Of a DNA stretch of 64,000 nucleotides, positions 55,945 through 64,000 are shown piece after piece; position 1 is the stretch's first letter, and each line of letters starts with the position of its first letter. The position numbers and the translations under genes were made by a program. Below the pieces are notes generated by a model. The model worked only from the letters and a program-made list of their open reading frames with translations. It was not told the DNA's origin and did not search any database. Location of the stretch: positions 124,001 through 188,000 of the forward strand of contig NZ_FMAD01000003.1 of NCBI RefSeq assembly GCF_900094595.1. Direction: 5' to 3'. Origin of the DNA: Cupriavidus alkaliphilus. GTDB taxonomy: Bacteria > Pseudomonadota > Gammaproteobacteria > Burkholderiales > Burkholderiaceae.

Positions 55945-56502
55945 TTACGCCTTGGCGGCGCGCGGCGTAGCGTTCGCGGCCGTGGCCGACGCGGCTGCGG
56001 CGGTCTTGGCGAAGTTGGCCTTGGCGACTTCAGCGGTCTGCTTGGCGGCGTCCTGGAACGACTGGTACGTGGTGTTGGCCGCGGCAACGCCCGACTGCAG
56101 CAGCGCGGTCAGCGCTTCCGAACCGGCCGGCGCGTTCTTCACGAAGGTGTCGACGAATGCCTGGACATTGCGGTTGTGCTGTTCGTACTGAGCCTCGACG
56201 GCCTTGCTCAGTTGCGCCTGCGTATTCGAGGCGATTTCATAGACGTGGCGTACATACGCCACTGCCTTCTCGGCGGCCGGCTGGGCCAGGTTGCCCTGCG
56301 CCGCGAACACTTCGCGAACATCCTTGCCGGCCAGCACCGCTTCGACGTTTTCCTGGCCTTCGGCGAGCGAGGTCCTGATGGCTTGCAGGTTCAGCTCGGC
56401 CAGCTTCTGGAAACCTTCAAACGCCGTGTTCGTCAGCGCGAACAAATGGCTCACGTTGGACTTCTGCGCCGCAGCAAATTGTTCGGGCGTAAAAGGTGAC
56501 AT
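55945..56502 (-). CDS. phaP: Phasin family protein
   Basis: A 185-residue amphipathic helical protein coating polyhydroxybutyrate granules. TPEQFAAAQKSNVSHLFALT (N-terminus), AEGQENVEAVLAGKDVREVF and the C-terminal Ala/Lys-rich tail match the phasin_2 family (PF09361). AGGAG precedes the ATG on the minus strand. It is upstream of phaB in the same direction. Phasins are normally repressed by PhaR until granules form. Confidence 0.92.
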   Translation of the reverse strand: MSPFTPEQFAAAQKSNVSHLFALTNTAFEGFQKLAELNLQAIRTSLAEGQENVEAVLAGKDVREVFAAQGNLAQPAAEKAVAYVRHVYEIASNTQAQLSKAVEAQYEQHNRNVQAFVDTFVKNAPAGSEALTALLQSGVAAANTTYQSFQDAAKQTAEVAKANFAKTAAAASATAANATPRAAKA

Positions 56503-56837
56503 GCAGATCTCCTGTGGGTTGGATCGGACGGAATGGCGCGGCAGCACTGGCAATCGCTAGCGGCACAGCGTACCAGCCGTGCCTCGGCGCCGATCTTGCA
56601 GCGCACCATCGAACCCGCATCCTAGAGTGTTTCCTCCAATCTAAACCCTAGGGATAAACCCAAAAAGTATTGAAGAGAGGACAACGAAAGTGCAGCATGG
56701 ACCTCTAATGTTACAAGTATTTACCCTGTATTGCTGCACTGCATGACAGGTGTAAGGCCGGCTTAACGCGGCCGGCGGCGAAAAAAAAAACCGCAGCCAG
56801 AGCTGCGGTTTTCCTTAATGGCGAACGCGGCTTGCGC
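56503..56837. other. Gene-free region between phaP and aceB
   Basis: About 335 bases. It holds the phaP leader and promoter zone (AT-rich around 56635-56740), CTGCACTGCAT at 56734-56744 (one mismatch to CTGC-N3-GCAG), and the aceB terminator at 56781-56812. I see no small gene. Confidence 0.6.
56781..56812 (-). terminator. Rho-independent terminator of aceB
   Basis: Read on the minus strand, an 11-bp stem (AAAACCGCAGC at 56787-56797, complement at 56802-56812) ends in a run of ten bases that become U. It starts about 26 bases after the aceB stop. Confidence 0.88.
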
Positions 56838-58424
56838 TCAGACTTCTTCGTACAGCGGCAGCGTCAGGAACTCTGCAAAGTCTTCCGACGTGGACATCTG
56901 CTCGAAAATCTCGGCAGCGCGGTCGTAGGTGCTGGTGTCGCCACCAACCAGTTCCTTGACCTTGGCCAGCTCTTCCGGAATCAGCTTGCGCACCAGCTCG
57001 GCCGTGACCTTGGTGCCGTCTTCCAGCTTGCCCTTGGGCGAGCGGATCCACTGCCACACCTGCGAGCGCGAGATCTCGGCGGTGGCGGCATCTTCCATCA
57101 GGTTGTGGATCGGCACGCAGCCGTTGCCGGCCAGCCAGGCGCCCAGGTAATGGATGCCGACGTTGATGTTCATGCGCAGGCCGTGCTCGGTGATCGGCGT
57201 TTCCGGCTGGAAGTTCAGCAGGTCGGCGCCCTTCACCTGCACGTCCGGACGCTGCTTGCCGAACTGGTTCGGCTTGTCGCCCAGTACCGCGACGAATTCC
57301 TTCATCGCCGGCTCGACCAGGCCCGGGTGCGCCACCCAGCCGCCGTCGTAGCCATCGGTGGCGTCGCGGCGCTTGTCGCTGATGATGCCTTCCATGGCGA
57401 TGGCGTTCTTCTCCGGATCGTTCTTGATCGGGATCAGCGCGCTCATGCCGCCGATCGCAGGCGCGCCGCGGTGGTGGCAGGTCTTGAGCAGCAGCAGCGC
57501 ATACGAGCGCATGAACGGCGCGGTCATGGTGACCTTGGCGCGGTCGGCCAGGCAGAAGTCCTTGTCGTTCTTGAACTTCTTGATGCACGAGAAGATGTAG
57601 TCCCAGCGGCCGGCGTTCAGGCCGGCGCTGTGCTCGCGCAGCTCATACAGGATTTCGTCCATCTCGAACGCGGCGAGGATGGTCTCGATCAGCACGGTGG
57701 CCTTGATGGTGCCTTGCGGCAGGCCGATTTCGTTCTGCGCCATCACGAAGATGTCGTTCCACAGGCGCGCTTCCAGATGGCTTTCCATCTTCGGCAGGTA
57801 GAAGAACGGGCCGGCGCCGCGGGCGATCTGCTCCTTGGCGTTGTGGAACAGGAACAGCGCGAAGTCGAAGATGCCGCCCGAGACGCGCTTGCCGTCGATG
57901 GTGACGTGCTTCTCGTCCAGGTGCCAGCCGCGCGGACGCACCTGAAGCGTGGCGATCTTGTCGTTCAGCTTGTATTGCTTGCCCTTGGATTCCAGCGTCA
58001 GCGTACGGCGCACGGCGGCCTTCAGGTTGACCTGGCCCTGCAGCTGGTTGTGCCAGTTGGGGGTGTTGGAGTCCTCGAAGTCGGTCATGTAGCTGTCAGC
58101 GCCCGAGTTGAAGGCGTTGATCACCATCTTGGCTTCGACCGGGCCGGTGATTTCCACGCGGCGGCATTCCAGCGCCTTGGGCACCGGCGCAACCTTCCAG
58201 TCGCCTTCGCGGATGCTCTTGGTTTCCGGCAGGAAGTCGGGCACCTCGCCGGCGTCCAGGCGCTTGGCGCGCGCGACGCGCGCAGCCAGCAGTTCCTGAC
58301 GGCGCGGCTCGAAGGCGCGGTGCAGCTTGTCTACCAGGGCCAGGGCTTCCGGCGTGAGGATATCTTCGTAGGCCGGCAGGATTTCGCCGGTAATCTTCAT
58401 GCCCGCGGGCAGCGTGATAGCCAT
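56838..58424 (-). CDS. aceB: Malate synthase A
   Basis: A 528-residue glyoxylate-bypass enzyme (glyoxylate + acetyl-CoA to malate). FNSGADSYMTDFEDSNTPNW, read as YMTDFEDSNTPNW, and the family signature at REHSAGLNAGRWDYIFSCIK (key GLNAGRWDYIFS) are intact. C-terminal SRSQVWQW is typical of form A. It starts 51 bases after the haloacid dehalogenase gene, so it may be co-transcribed with it. aceA lies 4 genes away in the same direction. Confidence 0.95.
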   Translation of the reverse strand: MAITLPAGMKITGEILPAYEDILTPEALALVDKLHRAFEPRRQELLAARVARAKRLDAGEVPDFLPETKSIREGDWKVAPVPKALECRRVEITGPVEAKMVINAFNSGADSYMTDFEDSNTPNWHNQLQGQVNLKAAVRRTLTLESKGKQYKLNDKIATLQVRPRGWHLDEKHVTIDGKRVSGGIFDFALFLFHNAKEQIARGAGPFFYLPKMESHLEARLWNDIFVMAQNEIGLPQGTIKATVLIETILAAFEMDEILYELREHSAGLNAGRWDYIFSCIKKFKNDKDFCLADRAKVTMTAPFMRSYALLLLKTCHHRGAPAIGGMSALIPIKNDPEKNAIAMEGIISDKRRDATDGYDGGWVAHPGLVEPAMKEFVAVLGDKPNQFGKQRPDVQVKGADLLNFQPETPITEHGLRMNINVGIHYLGAWLAGNGCVPIHNLMEDAATAEISRSQVWQWIRSPKGKLEDGTKVTAELVRKLIPEELAKVKELVGGDTSTYDRAAEIFEQMSTSEDFAEFLTLPLYEEV

Positions 58425-58475
58425 CAGTGTTCTCCTGTTAAACGATAGCGATAGCTTTGGTTGTTGGGCGCCCTG

Positions 58476-59177
58476 CTATGCCGCCACGCCATGGGCGCGG
58501 ACGAATTCGAGCAGGTCGTTCATGTCGTGCCCGGTGCCGGAGGGGGCTACGTCGAGCCGCTCCGCCGGATGGCCGGCACGGTTGATCCAGAAAGTGGTGT
58601 ACCCATACCAGCTGGCGCCGCAGGCGTCCCAGCCGTTGGACGAGACGAACAGCATCTCCTGCGCCTCCAGCCCGAAGGCCAGCGGCCCCAGCGCATAGGC
58701 GGCGGGGGCGGTCTTGTACTGGCGCACCGCATCGACCGACAGCACATGGTCGAACAGCCCGTGCATGCCGGCGCTCTTGACCGAGATGTCGAGCATCTCG
58801 GCGTTGCCGTTGGACAGGATGCCCAGCGGCAGCCCCGCCTTGCGCAGGCGCTTGAGCGCGCCGAGGTTTTCGGGGAACGCCGACAGGCACGCGTATTCCT
58901 TCAGCAGCTGCGCCTCGGCGGCCTCGTCCAGCGGCAGCCCCAGGCGCTCGGCGGCGTAGCGCAGCGCGTCCACGGTGATGGCCCAGAACGGCTTGTAGTG
59001 CGCGCCGTCGGGCGCCGCCATGGTGCGGATGCGGGTGTAGTCGATCTGGCGGTCGCGCCACAACAGCGCCAGCGCCTCGCCACGGCCCGGGAACAGCTGC
59101 TCCGCGCGCGCGGTGACGGAATACACGTCGAACAGCGTGCCATAGGCATCGAAGACGACGGCGCGGATCTTGTTCAT
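58476..59177 (-). CDS. Haloacid dehalogenase type II (L-2-haloacid dehalogenase-like)
   Basis: A 233-residue HAD-superfamily hydrolase. Nucleophile D10 in VVFDAYGTLFDV, SNGNAEML with a Ser/Thr, K in VRQYKTAPAAY and the VSSNGWDACGA acidic motif are those of type II 2-haloacid dehalogenases. It converts 2-haloacids to hydroxyacids; haloacetate would give glycolate and then glyoxylate, which suits a position upstream of aceB. A divergent LysR lies 292 bases away. Confidence 0.87.
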   Translation of the reverse strand: MNKIRAVVFDAYGTLFDVYSVTARAEQLFPGRGEALALLWRDRQIDYTRIRTMAAPDGAHYKPFWAITVDALRYAAERLGLPLDEAAEAQLLKEYACLSAFPENLGALKRLRKAGLPLGILSNGNAEMLDISVKSAGMHGLFDHVLSVDAVRQYKTAPAAYALGPLAFGLEAQEMLFVSSNGWDACGASWYGYTTFWINRAGHPAERLDVAPSGTGHDMNDLLEFVRAHGVAA

Positions 59178-59469
59178 GGGAGCCTGGACAACCTGCAACG
59201 GTAGGGGGCGACTGAGTAAGCGGCGGCCAGACCACAGCTGCGTGGCTCTGTACACCATTGAATGCATCGAATTGTAGGGAGACGCTGCAGTGCGGCAAAG
59301 TGGCCGTCGGTCACTTGATCTTTTACTTTTACACAACTAATCTTGGCTGACTAAAACAAAACTCCGCACCAAATCCTCTTCACTGGTGGCCAAAGGCCCG
59401 CCCCGGCACCCGGTGCGTGTCCAGCGCAGCACCCCGCGGGTTCTCCCGCGCATATCAGGCGAAACATTC
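59178..59469. other. Divergent promoter region of the dehalogenase-aceB unit and LysR
   Basis: About 292 bases. The middle (59290-59360) is AT-rich with TTTACTTTTACACAAC and GACTAAAACAAAAC, suitable for promoters in both directions and for LysR binding. No gene is visible. Confidence 0.45.
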
Positions 59470-60420
59470 GTGGACCATTTCAAACAACTGGAGACCTTTG
59501 TATCCGTCGCCTCGCGCGGCAGCCTGTCCGCCGCCGCCGCGGCCGAGGGCGTGGCGCCCGCGATCATCGGCCGGCGCATCGATGCACTGGAAGAGCGGCT
59601 GGGCGTCAAGCTGCTGGTACGGACCACGCGCAAGATCAGCCTGACTTTCGAGGGCTCGGCGTTCCTGGAGGATTGCCAGCGCATCCTGAACGACCTGCAC
59701 AACGCCGAGGCCAGCGTCTCGGCGGGCGGCGTCAAGGCCAGCGGACACCTGCGCGTAACCGCGCCGGCCGGCTACGGGCGCAAGCACGTGGCGCCGCTGG
59801 TGCCGCTGTTCATCGAGTCGCACCCGGACGTGTCGATCACGCTGGACCTGTCCGACCGCGTGGTCGACCTGGTCAACGAAGGCTTCGACTGCGCGATCCG
59901 CCTGGGCGACCTGCCCGATTCCAGCCTGGTCTCGATCCGGCTGGCCGAGACCCGCCGCGTGGTGGTGGCAGCGCCGGAATACCTGGCGCGCGCCGGGCGC
60001 CCTGGCACGCCCGAGGACCTGCAGCGCCACAACTGCCTGGCCTTCGGCGCCAGCGCCAACATGCAGCGCGGCTGGGTGTTCCAGGAAGAAGGCCGCGCCG
60101 TGACGGTGAAGGTGGGCGGCACCATGGAATGCAGCGATGGCGCGGTGCTGCACGAGTGGTGCCTGCAAGGCAACGGGCTGGCCTGGCGCTCGTGGTGGGA
60201 AGTCGGCAGCGAGATTGCCAGCGGACGGCTGGTGACGGTGCTGGACGAGTTCCAGGCGCCGCCGATCGGCATCCATGCGGTGTTCCCGCAGCGCAAGCAC
60301 CTGCCGCTGCGGGTGCGGCTGTTTATCGACCACCTGAAGAACACCTACGGCAATCCGTCCTACTGGCGGCGTGCCGAGCAGGCTTTGGCGCTGCCCGTGG
60401 CGGAGGTGCTGGCGGACTAG
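59470..60420 (+). CDS. LysR-family transcriptional regulator
   Basis: A 316-residue LysR protein. The helix-turn-helix reads FKQLETFVSVASRGSLSAAA and GRRIDALEERLGVKLLVRTT. The start is GTG at VDHFKQLE; AGGCGA precedes it, and the frame is open upstream without homology. It is divergent from the dehalogenase and aceB genes, the likely targets. The effector is unknown. Confidence 0.87.
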   Translation: MDHFKQLETFVSVASRGSLSAAAAAEGVAPAIIGRRIDALEERLGVKLLVRTTRKISLTFEGSAFLEDCQRILNDLHNAEASVSAGGVKASGHLRVTAPAGYGRKHVAPLVPLFIESHPDVSITLDLSDRVVDLVNEGFDCAIRLGDLPDSSLVSIRLAETRRVVVAAPEYLARAGRPGTPEDLQRHNCLAFGASANMQRGWVFQEEGRAVTVKVGGTMECSDGAVLHEWCLQGNGLAWRSWWEVGSEIASGRLVTVLDEFQAPPIGIHAVFPQRKHLPLRVRLFIDHLKNTYGNPSYWRRAEQALALPVAEVLAD

Positions 60421-60494
60421 GCACGGTGCCAATGCGGACTTGCGCCCCGTCGGATGCCATTGACATTACGCAATGACCTTCTCGGCACACTGAC

Positions 60495-60500
60495 TACAAT
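60495..60500 (+). promoter_or_regulatory. Putative -10 box of uspA
   Basis: TACAAT in CTACAATGC lies 95 bases before the UspA gene. The upstream TTGACA at 60460-60465 is 29 bases away, too far to pair with it. Confidence 0.35.
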
Positions 60501-60594
60501 GCATTCAAGACAGGCGCTGCCCGGCGCCGCGGCGATGCCGCGAACCGGCGGGTCGCCGCCCTGCCCCGACCCCTAGTCAGCAAAGGAGCCCCGC

Positions 60595-61029
60595 ATGTTC
60601 CAACATATCCTGCTTCCCACCGACGGCTCGGAACTCTCCAAGAAAGCCATCAACGGCGGACTGGAGCTCGCCAAGGCCATCGGCGCACGCGTCACGGCCT
60701 ATGTCTGCCTGGAGGAATACCCGTACACGCCGTTCAGCGAAATCGTGGTCGAGGCCCCGCAGGCGTTCAAGGACCGCATCGAGAACCAGGCCAAGCTGTA
60801 TCTGAAAGAGATCGAGAACCTGGCCACGGCGGCCGGCGTGACCTTCGACGCCGACATGTCGACCTTTGCCGTGCCCTACCTTGGCATCATCGACGCCGCC
60901 GAGCGCCATGGCTGCGACGTGATCTTCATGGCCTCGCACGGCCGGCGCGGGCTGTCAGGCCTGCTGCTCGGCAGCGAGACGCAGAAGGTGCTGACGCATA
61001 CCGACATTCCGGTGATCGTCTACCGCTGA
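60595..61029 (+). CDS. Universal stress protein A family, second copy
   Basis: A 144-residue UspA protein. FQHILLPTDGSELSKKAING and MASHGRRGLSGLLLGSETQK carry the ATP-binding signature. It shares the GIIDAAERHGCDVIFMASHGRRGL segment, read as DVIFMASHGRRGL, with the copy at 54326. AAAGGAGCC precedes the ATG. It ends at a bidirectional terminator facing the M48 protease gene. Confidence 0.92.
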   Translation: MFQHILLPTDGSELSKKAINGGLELAKAIGARVTAYVCLEEYPYTPFSEIVVEAPQAFKDRIENQAKLYLKEIENLATAAGVTFDADMSTFAVPYLGIIDAAERHGCDVIFMASHGRRGLSGLLLGSETQKVLTHTDIPVIVYR

Positions 61030-61054
61030 AGCCCGGCGCAGCGCGCGCCAAAGC

Positions 61055-61093
61055 AAAACCGCCCGCACCGGTCATGCCGGTGCGGGCGGTTTT
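61055..61093. terminator. Bidirectional terminator between uspA and the M48 gene
   Basis: A 17-bp perfect stem (61055-61071 and 61077-61093) with a 5-base loop and flanking A and T runs, between two convergent genes. Confidence 0.9.
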
Positions 61094-61110
61094 TTGCTTG
61101 CGCAGGCCGC

Positions 61111-61872
61111 TTACGAAGCCTTGCTCATGCGCTGCTCGATATGCTTGGCGCGGTCTTCCGAGCCCGGGTGCGACGAGAACATGCTGGACTTGCCGCCGTC
61201 GAGCTTGGCCAGCTTCTGGAACGCCGTGACCAGGCCCTTGGTGCTGGCCTTGTTCTTGGTCAGCAGGTCGAACGAATAGTCGTCGGCAGCGGTCTCCTGC
61301 GACTGCGAGAACTGCGCGTTGATCAGCTTCTCGCCCAGCTCGCCCAGCTGCGATTGCGACAGCGCCGCCACCGCGCCATTGCCGGCCGACGCCGCCGCGC
61401 CGCGCGCGGCGGTGGCGGTGTAGGCCACCTGCATGGCCTTCTTGGTGTGGCCCAGCGCCACGTGGCCCAGTTCGTGGCCCAGCACGCCGCGCACTTCGTC
61501 GTCGGTCATCATGTCCATCAGGCCGCTGTAGACGCGCACGCAGCCGTTGGCCATGGCCCAGGCGTTGACGTCCTTGGTCATGTAGACCTTGGCGTTGACG
61601 TTGGGCACGTCGCTGTTCTTCAGCCCGCTCATGATCTTGACCAGGCGCTTGCTGTAGGTGGTGTTGGCAGCGGCGATCTTGTTGGTCTTGTCCGATTCCG
61701 CGCAAGCCTGGTCCGACAGGCTCTTGACGTCGGCGTCGGACAGCGTGGCAGCCTTGGCCAGCGAGGTGCCGGCGCTCAGCATGCCGTCGACATTGGTGGG
61801 CATGCCGCCGGAACAGCCGGCCAGCAGTGCCGCCGCGACGGCGCAGGCAGCGAGCGAGAGAGTTGCTTTCAT
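61111..61872 (-). CDS. M48 family metalloprotease lipoprotein (LoiP/YggG-like)
   Basis: A 253-residue periplasmic protease. Signal peptide with lipobox LLAGC (C20), zinc motif HELGH at 133-137 and a third ligand in SQETAADDYS (E). The closest family members are LoiP and BepA-like quality-control proteases of the outer membrane. The chosen ATG is preceded by a non-homologous 17 codons. It degrades misfolded envelope proteins by analogy. Confidence 0.88.
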   Translation of the reverse strand: MKATLSLAACAVAAALLAGCSGGMPTNVDGMLSAGTSLAKAATLSDADVKSLSDQACAESDKTNKIAAANTTYSKRLVKIMSGLKNSDVPNVNAKVYMTKDVNAWAMANGCVRVYSGLMDMMTDDEVRGVLGHELGHVALGHTKKAMQVAYTATAARGAAASAGNGAVAALSQSQLGELGEKLINAQFSQSQETAADDYSFDLLTKNKASTKGLVTAFQKLAKLDGGKSSMFSSHPGSEDRAKHIEQRMSKAS

Positions 61873-62244
61873 GATGTTGTTCTGGGTGGAGTGGCTCGGA
61901 GGTGCCGATAAAGGCCCCGGCACTTTAAGCCATCTGCCCGCGCGAGGGAATCACCCAAATGCTGCAAGCCGCCAAAAATGACAATTTGTTGCATTTGGAC
62001 AATCTTCCAGTTCGAAAGGCAAAAGAGATGCGGCGGCCCCCGTGCGCGTTTTGCAGCGGTCCCCAGTGTGTCAGCGGTCCTGCCGCAGGACCACGGTCGT
62101 GCCCGGCACAGTAATGAAGGGATTGAACTTGCATGGCTCGATCATGGGGAGGCTCATCCGCACCGCAACAAACCTTTACAAATCCTTCCGTGAAATCTCG
62201 GATCGGTGCCCTAGCCTGTTCCCATGCTTTCGAGGGAGACGGCC
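61873..62244. other. Gene-free region with repeats upstream of the small membrane protein
   Basis: About 372 bases of lower GC. It contains a 17-base palindrome GGTCCTGCCGCAGGACC at 62076-62092 and a 9-base direct repeat CAGCGGTCC at 62054-62062 and 62072-62080. I see no coding sequence here and no clear promoter. Confidence 0.5.
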
Positions 62245-62394
62245 ATGCCTTCGTCACGGGACACATTCAAATTGCGTCGACCTGGGCGTCGCACGATGAA
62301 CTGGCACGACGTCGCCCTGATCGCGATTGGATGGGTGGGTCTATGCCTCGGCGTGGGGTGGACGCTCTCCAAGGCGGCTGGCACCTTCGAGTGA
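62245..62394 (+). CDS. 49-residue putative membrane protein
   Basis: A short gene missed by length cut-offs. GGGAGA lies 6 bases before its ATG. The translation starts with a basic stretch (PSSRDTFKLRRPGRRT) and then one hydrophobic helix (VALIAIGWVGLCLGVGWTLS), ending TFE. This is a single-span, N-in membrane protein. Third positions are mixed rather than strongly GC. It stands alone between the M48 protease and aceA. Confidence 0.55.
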   Translation: MPSSRDTFKLRRPGRRTMNWHDVALIAIGWVGLCLGVGWTLSKAAGTFE

Positions 62395-62447
62395 ATCGCG
62401 GTACGCGCTCCTGCATCCGGCGCAGGTACGGCAGTCGCATCGAGAAT

Positions 62448-62485
62448 AAAAAAATCGCGCCGTCCCTGAGAGAGAGAACGGCGCG
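62448..62485 (-). terminator. Rho-independent terminator of aceA
   Basis: An 8-bp stem (CGCGCCGT at 62456-62463, complement at 62478-62485) has an A-run on its left, which is a U-run for minus-strand transcription. It lies about 80 bases past the aceA stop. Confidence 0.75.
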
Positions 62486-62566
62486 TCGCCTAAAAGAGAG
62501 CGCGCGATGGTCGCACGCGCTCCCGATCCCGCCGGACCCACGAGCCGGCGGGAGTGACCAGGAGAG

Positions 62567-63862
<1,296 letters not shown>

Positions 63863-63974
63863 GGTCGCTCTCCTGAACGTGATTGGGGATGGGTGAGAAT
63901 CTCGTGCTCGCCTGACCCGGGCTGCATCGTGTCGCCGCTGCGCTGGCCGCCGTTTTCATGCCCGTTGTCCTGTG

Positions 63975-63986
63975 TCTTATATAAGA
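63975..63986. promoter_or_regulatory. Palindrome in the aceA promoter region
   Basis: TCTTATATAAGA is a perfect 12-bp palindrome 113 bases before the aceA start. Its TATA part may also serve as a -10 element on the minus strand, so a bound regulator would block the promoter directly. I do not assign a factor. Confidence 0.5.
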
Positions 63987-64000
63987 GTGTAGAGAACGCT

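Noticed and set aside
60460..60500. TTGACA plus TACAAT as a complete uspA promoter
   Set aside because: The two boxes are 29 bases apart, beyond the 15-19 a sigma-70 promoter allows.

Overview
The window is a GC-rich chromosomal segment of a betaproteobacterium, most likely Cupriavidus (C. necator group). I infer this from a polyhydroxybutyrate pair (acetoacetyl-CoA reductase phaB plus a phasin) beside the glyoxylate-bypass genes aceB and aceA, from three Bug-type (TctC) solute receptors, and from very high third-position GC in the genes. I see no insertion sequence, integrase, prophage, CRISPR array or replication origin. It reads as core and near-core chromosome with several small catabolic islands.

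Layout. 1-4.5 kb: tRNA-Val(GAC), then a Bug receptor / oxidoreductase / CaiB CoA-transferase operon with a divergent LysR regulator. 4.5-10.3 kb: a tight six-gene membrane-lipid operon resembling E. coli ynbABCD (CDP-alcohol phosphatidyltransferase, hydrolase-methyltransferase fusion, PAP2-dual-specificity phosphatase fusion, small membrane protein, acyltransferase, CdsA-like enzyme). 10.4-12.4 kb: a zinc-peptidase-like protein and an orphan protein. 12.4-21.8 kb: one long operon with an RpiR regulator, isoaspartyl peptidase iaaA, the glutathione/peptide importer gsiABCD, a DmpA aminopeptidase and an M55 D-aminopeptidase. 22-28 kb: ABC-F ATPase, dsbB, GNAT, radA, alr. 28.5-33.6 kb: lplT, a DUF1853 protein, uracil-DNA glycosylase, rimI, tsaB, acyl-CoA-binding protein. 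33.6-38 kb: MFS exporter, SRPBCC and VOC proteins, mazEF, a MetQ-like receptor, tRNA-Leu(CAG).

38.3-47.7 kb: two exported hydrolases, an enolase-superfamily enzyme, a lipoprotein with eight repeats, a solo LuxR, two DUF1801 proteins, and a Bug receptor with a LysR. 47.9-50.3 kb: SbmA/BacA-type ABC transporter and a small lipoprotein. 50.3-53.7 kb: an aldarate island (Bug receptor, galactarate/talarate dehydratase, LacI regulator) with two matching operators. 53.8-64 kb: ferritin-like protein, UspA, phaB, phaP, aceB, a haloacid dehalogenase, LysR, a second UspA, an M48 lipoprotein protease, a 49-residue membrane protein and aceA.

How it works together. aceA and aceB let the cell grow on C2 units, and phaB and phaP store the same acetyl-CoA as polyester. 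The gsi operon imports and trims unusual peptides. The ynb-like operon looks like a complete but undefined phospholipid-remodelling route and is the best candidate here for an undescribed system. Several near-perfect palindromes in intergenic regions are likely operators.
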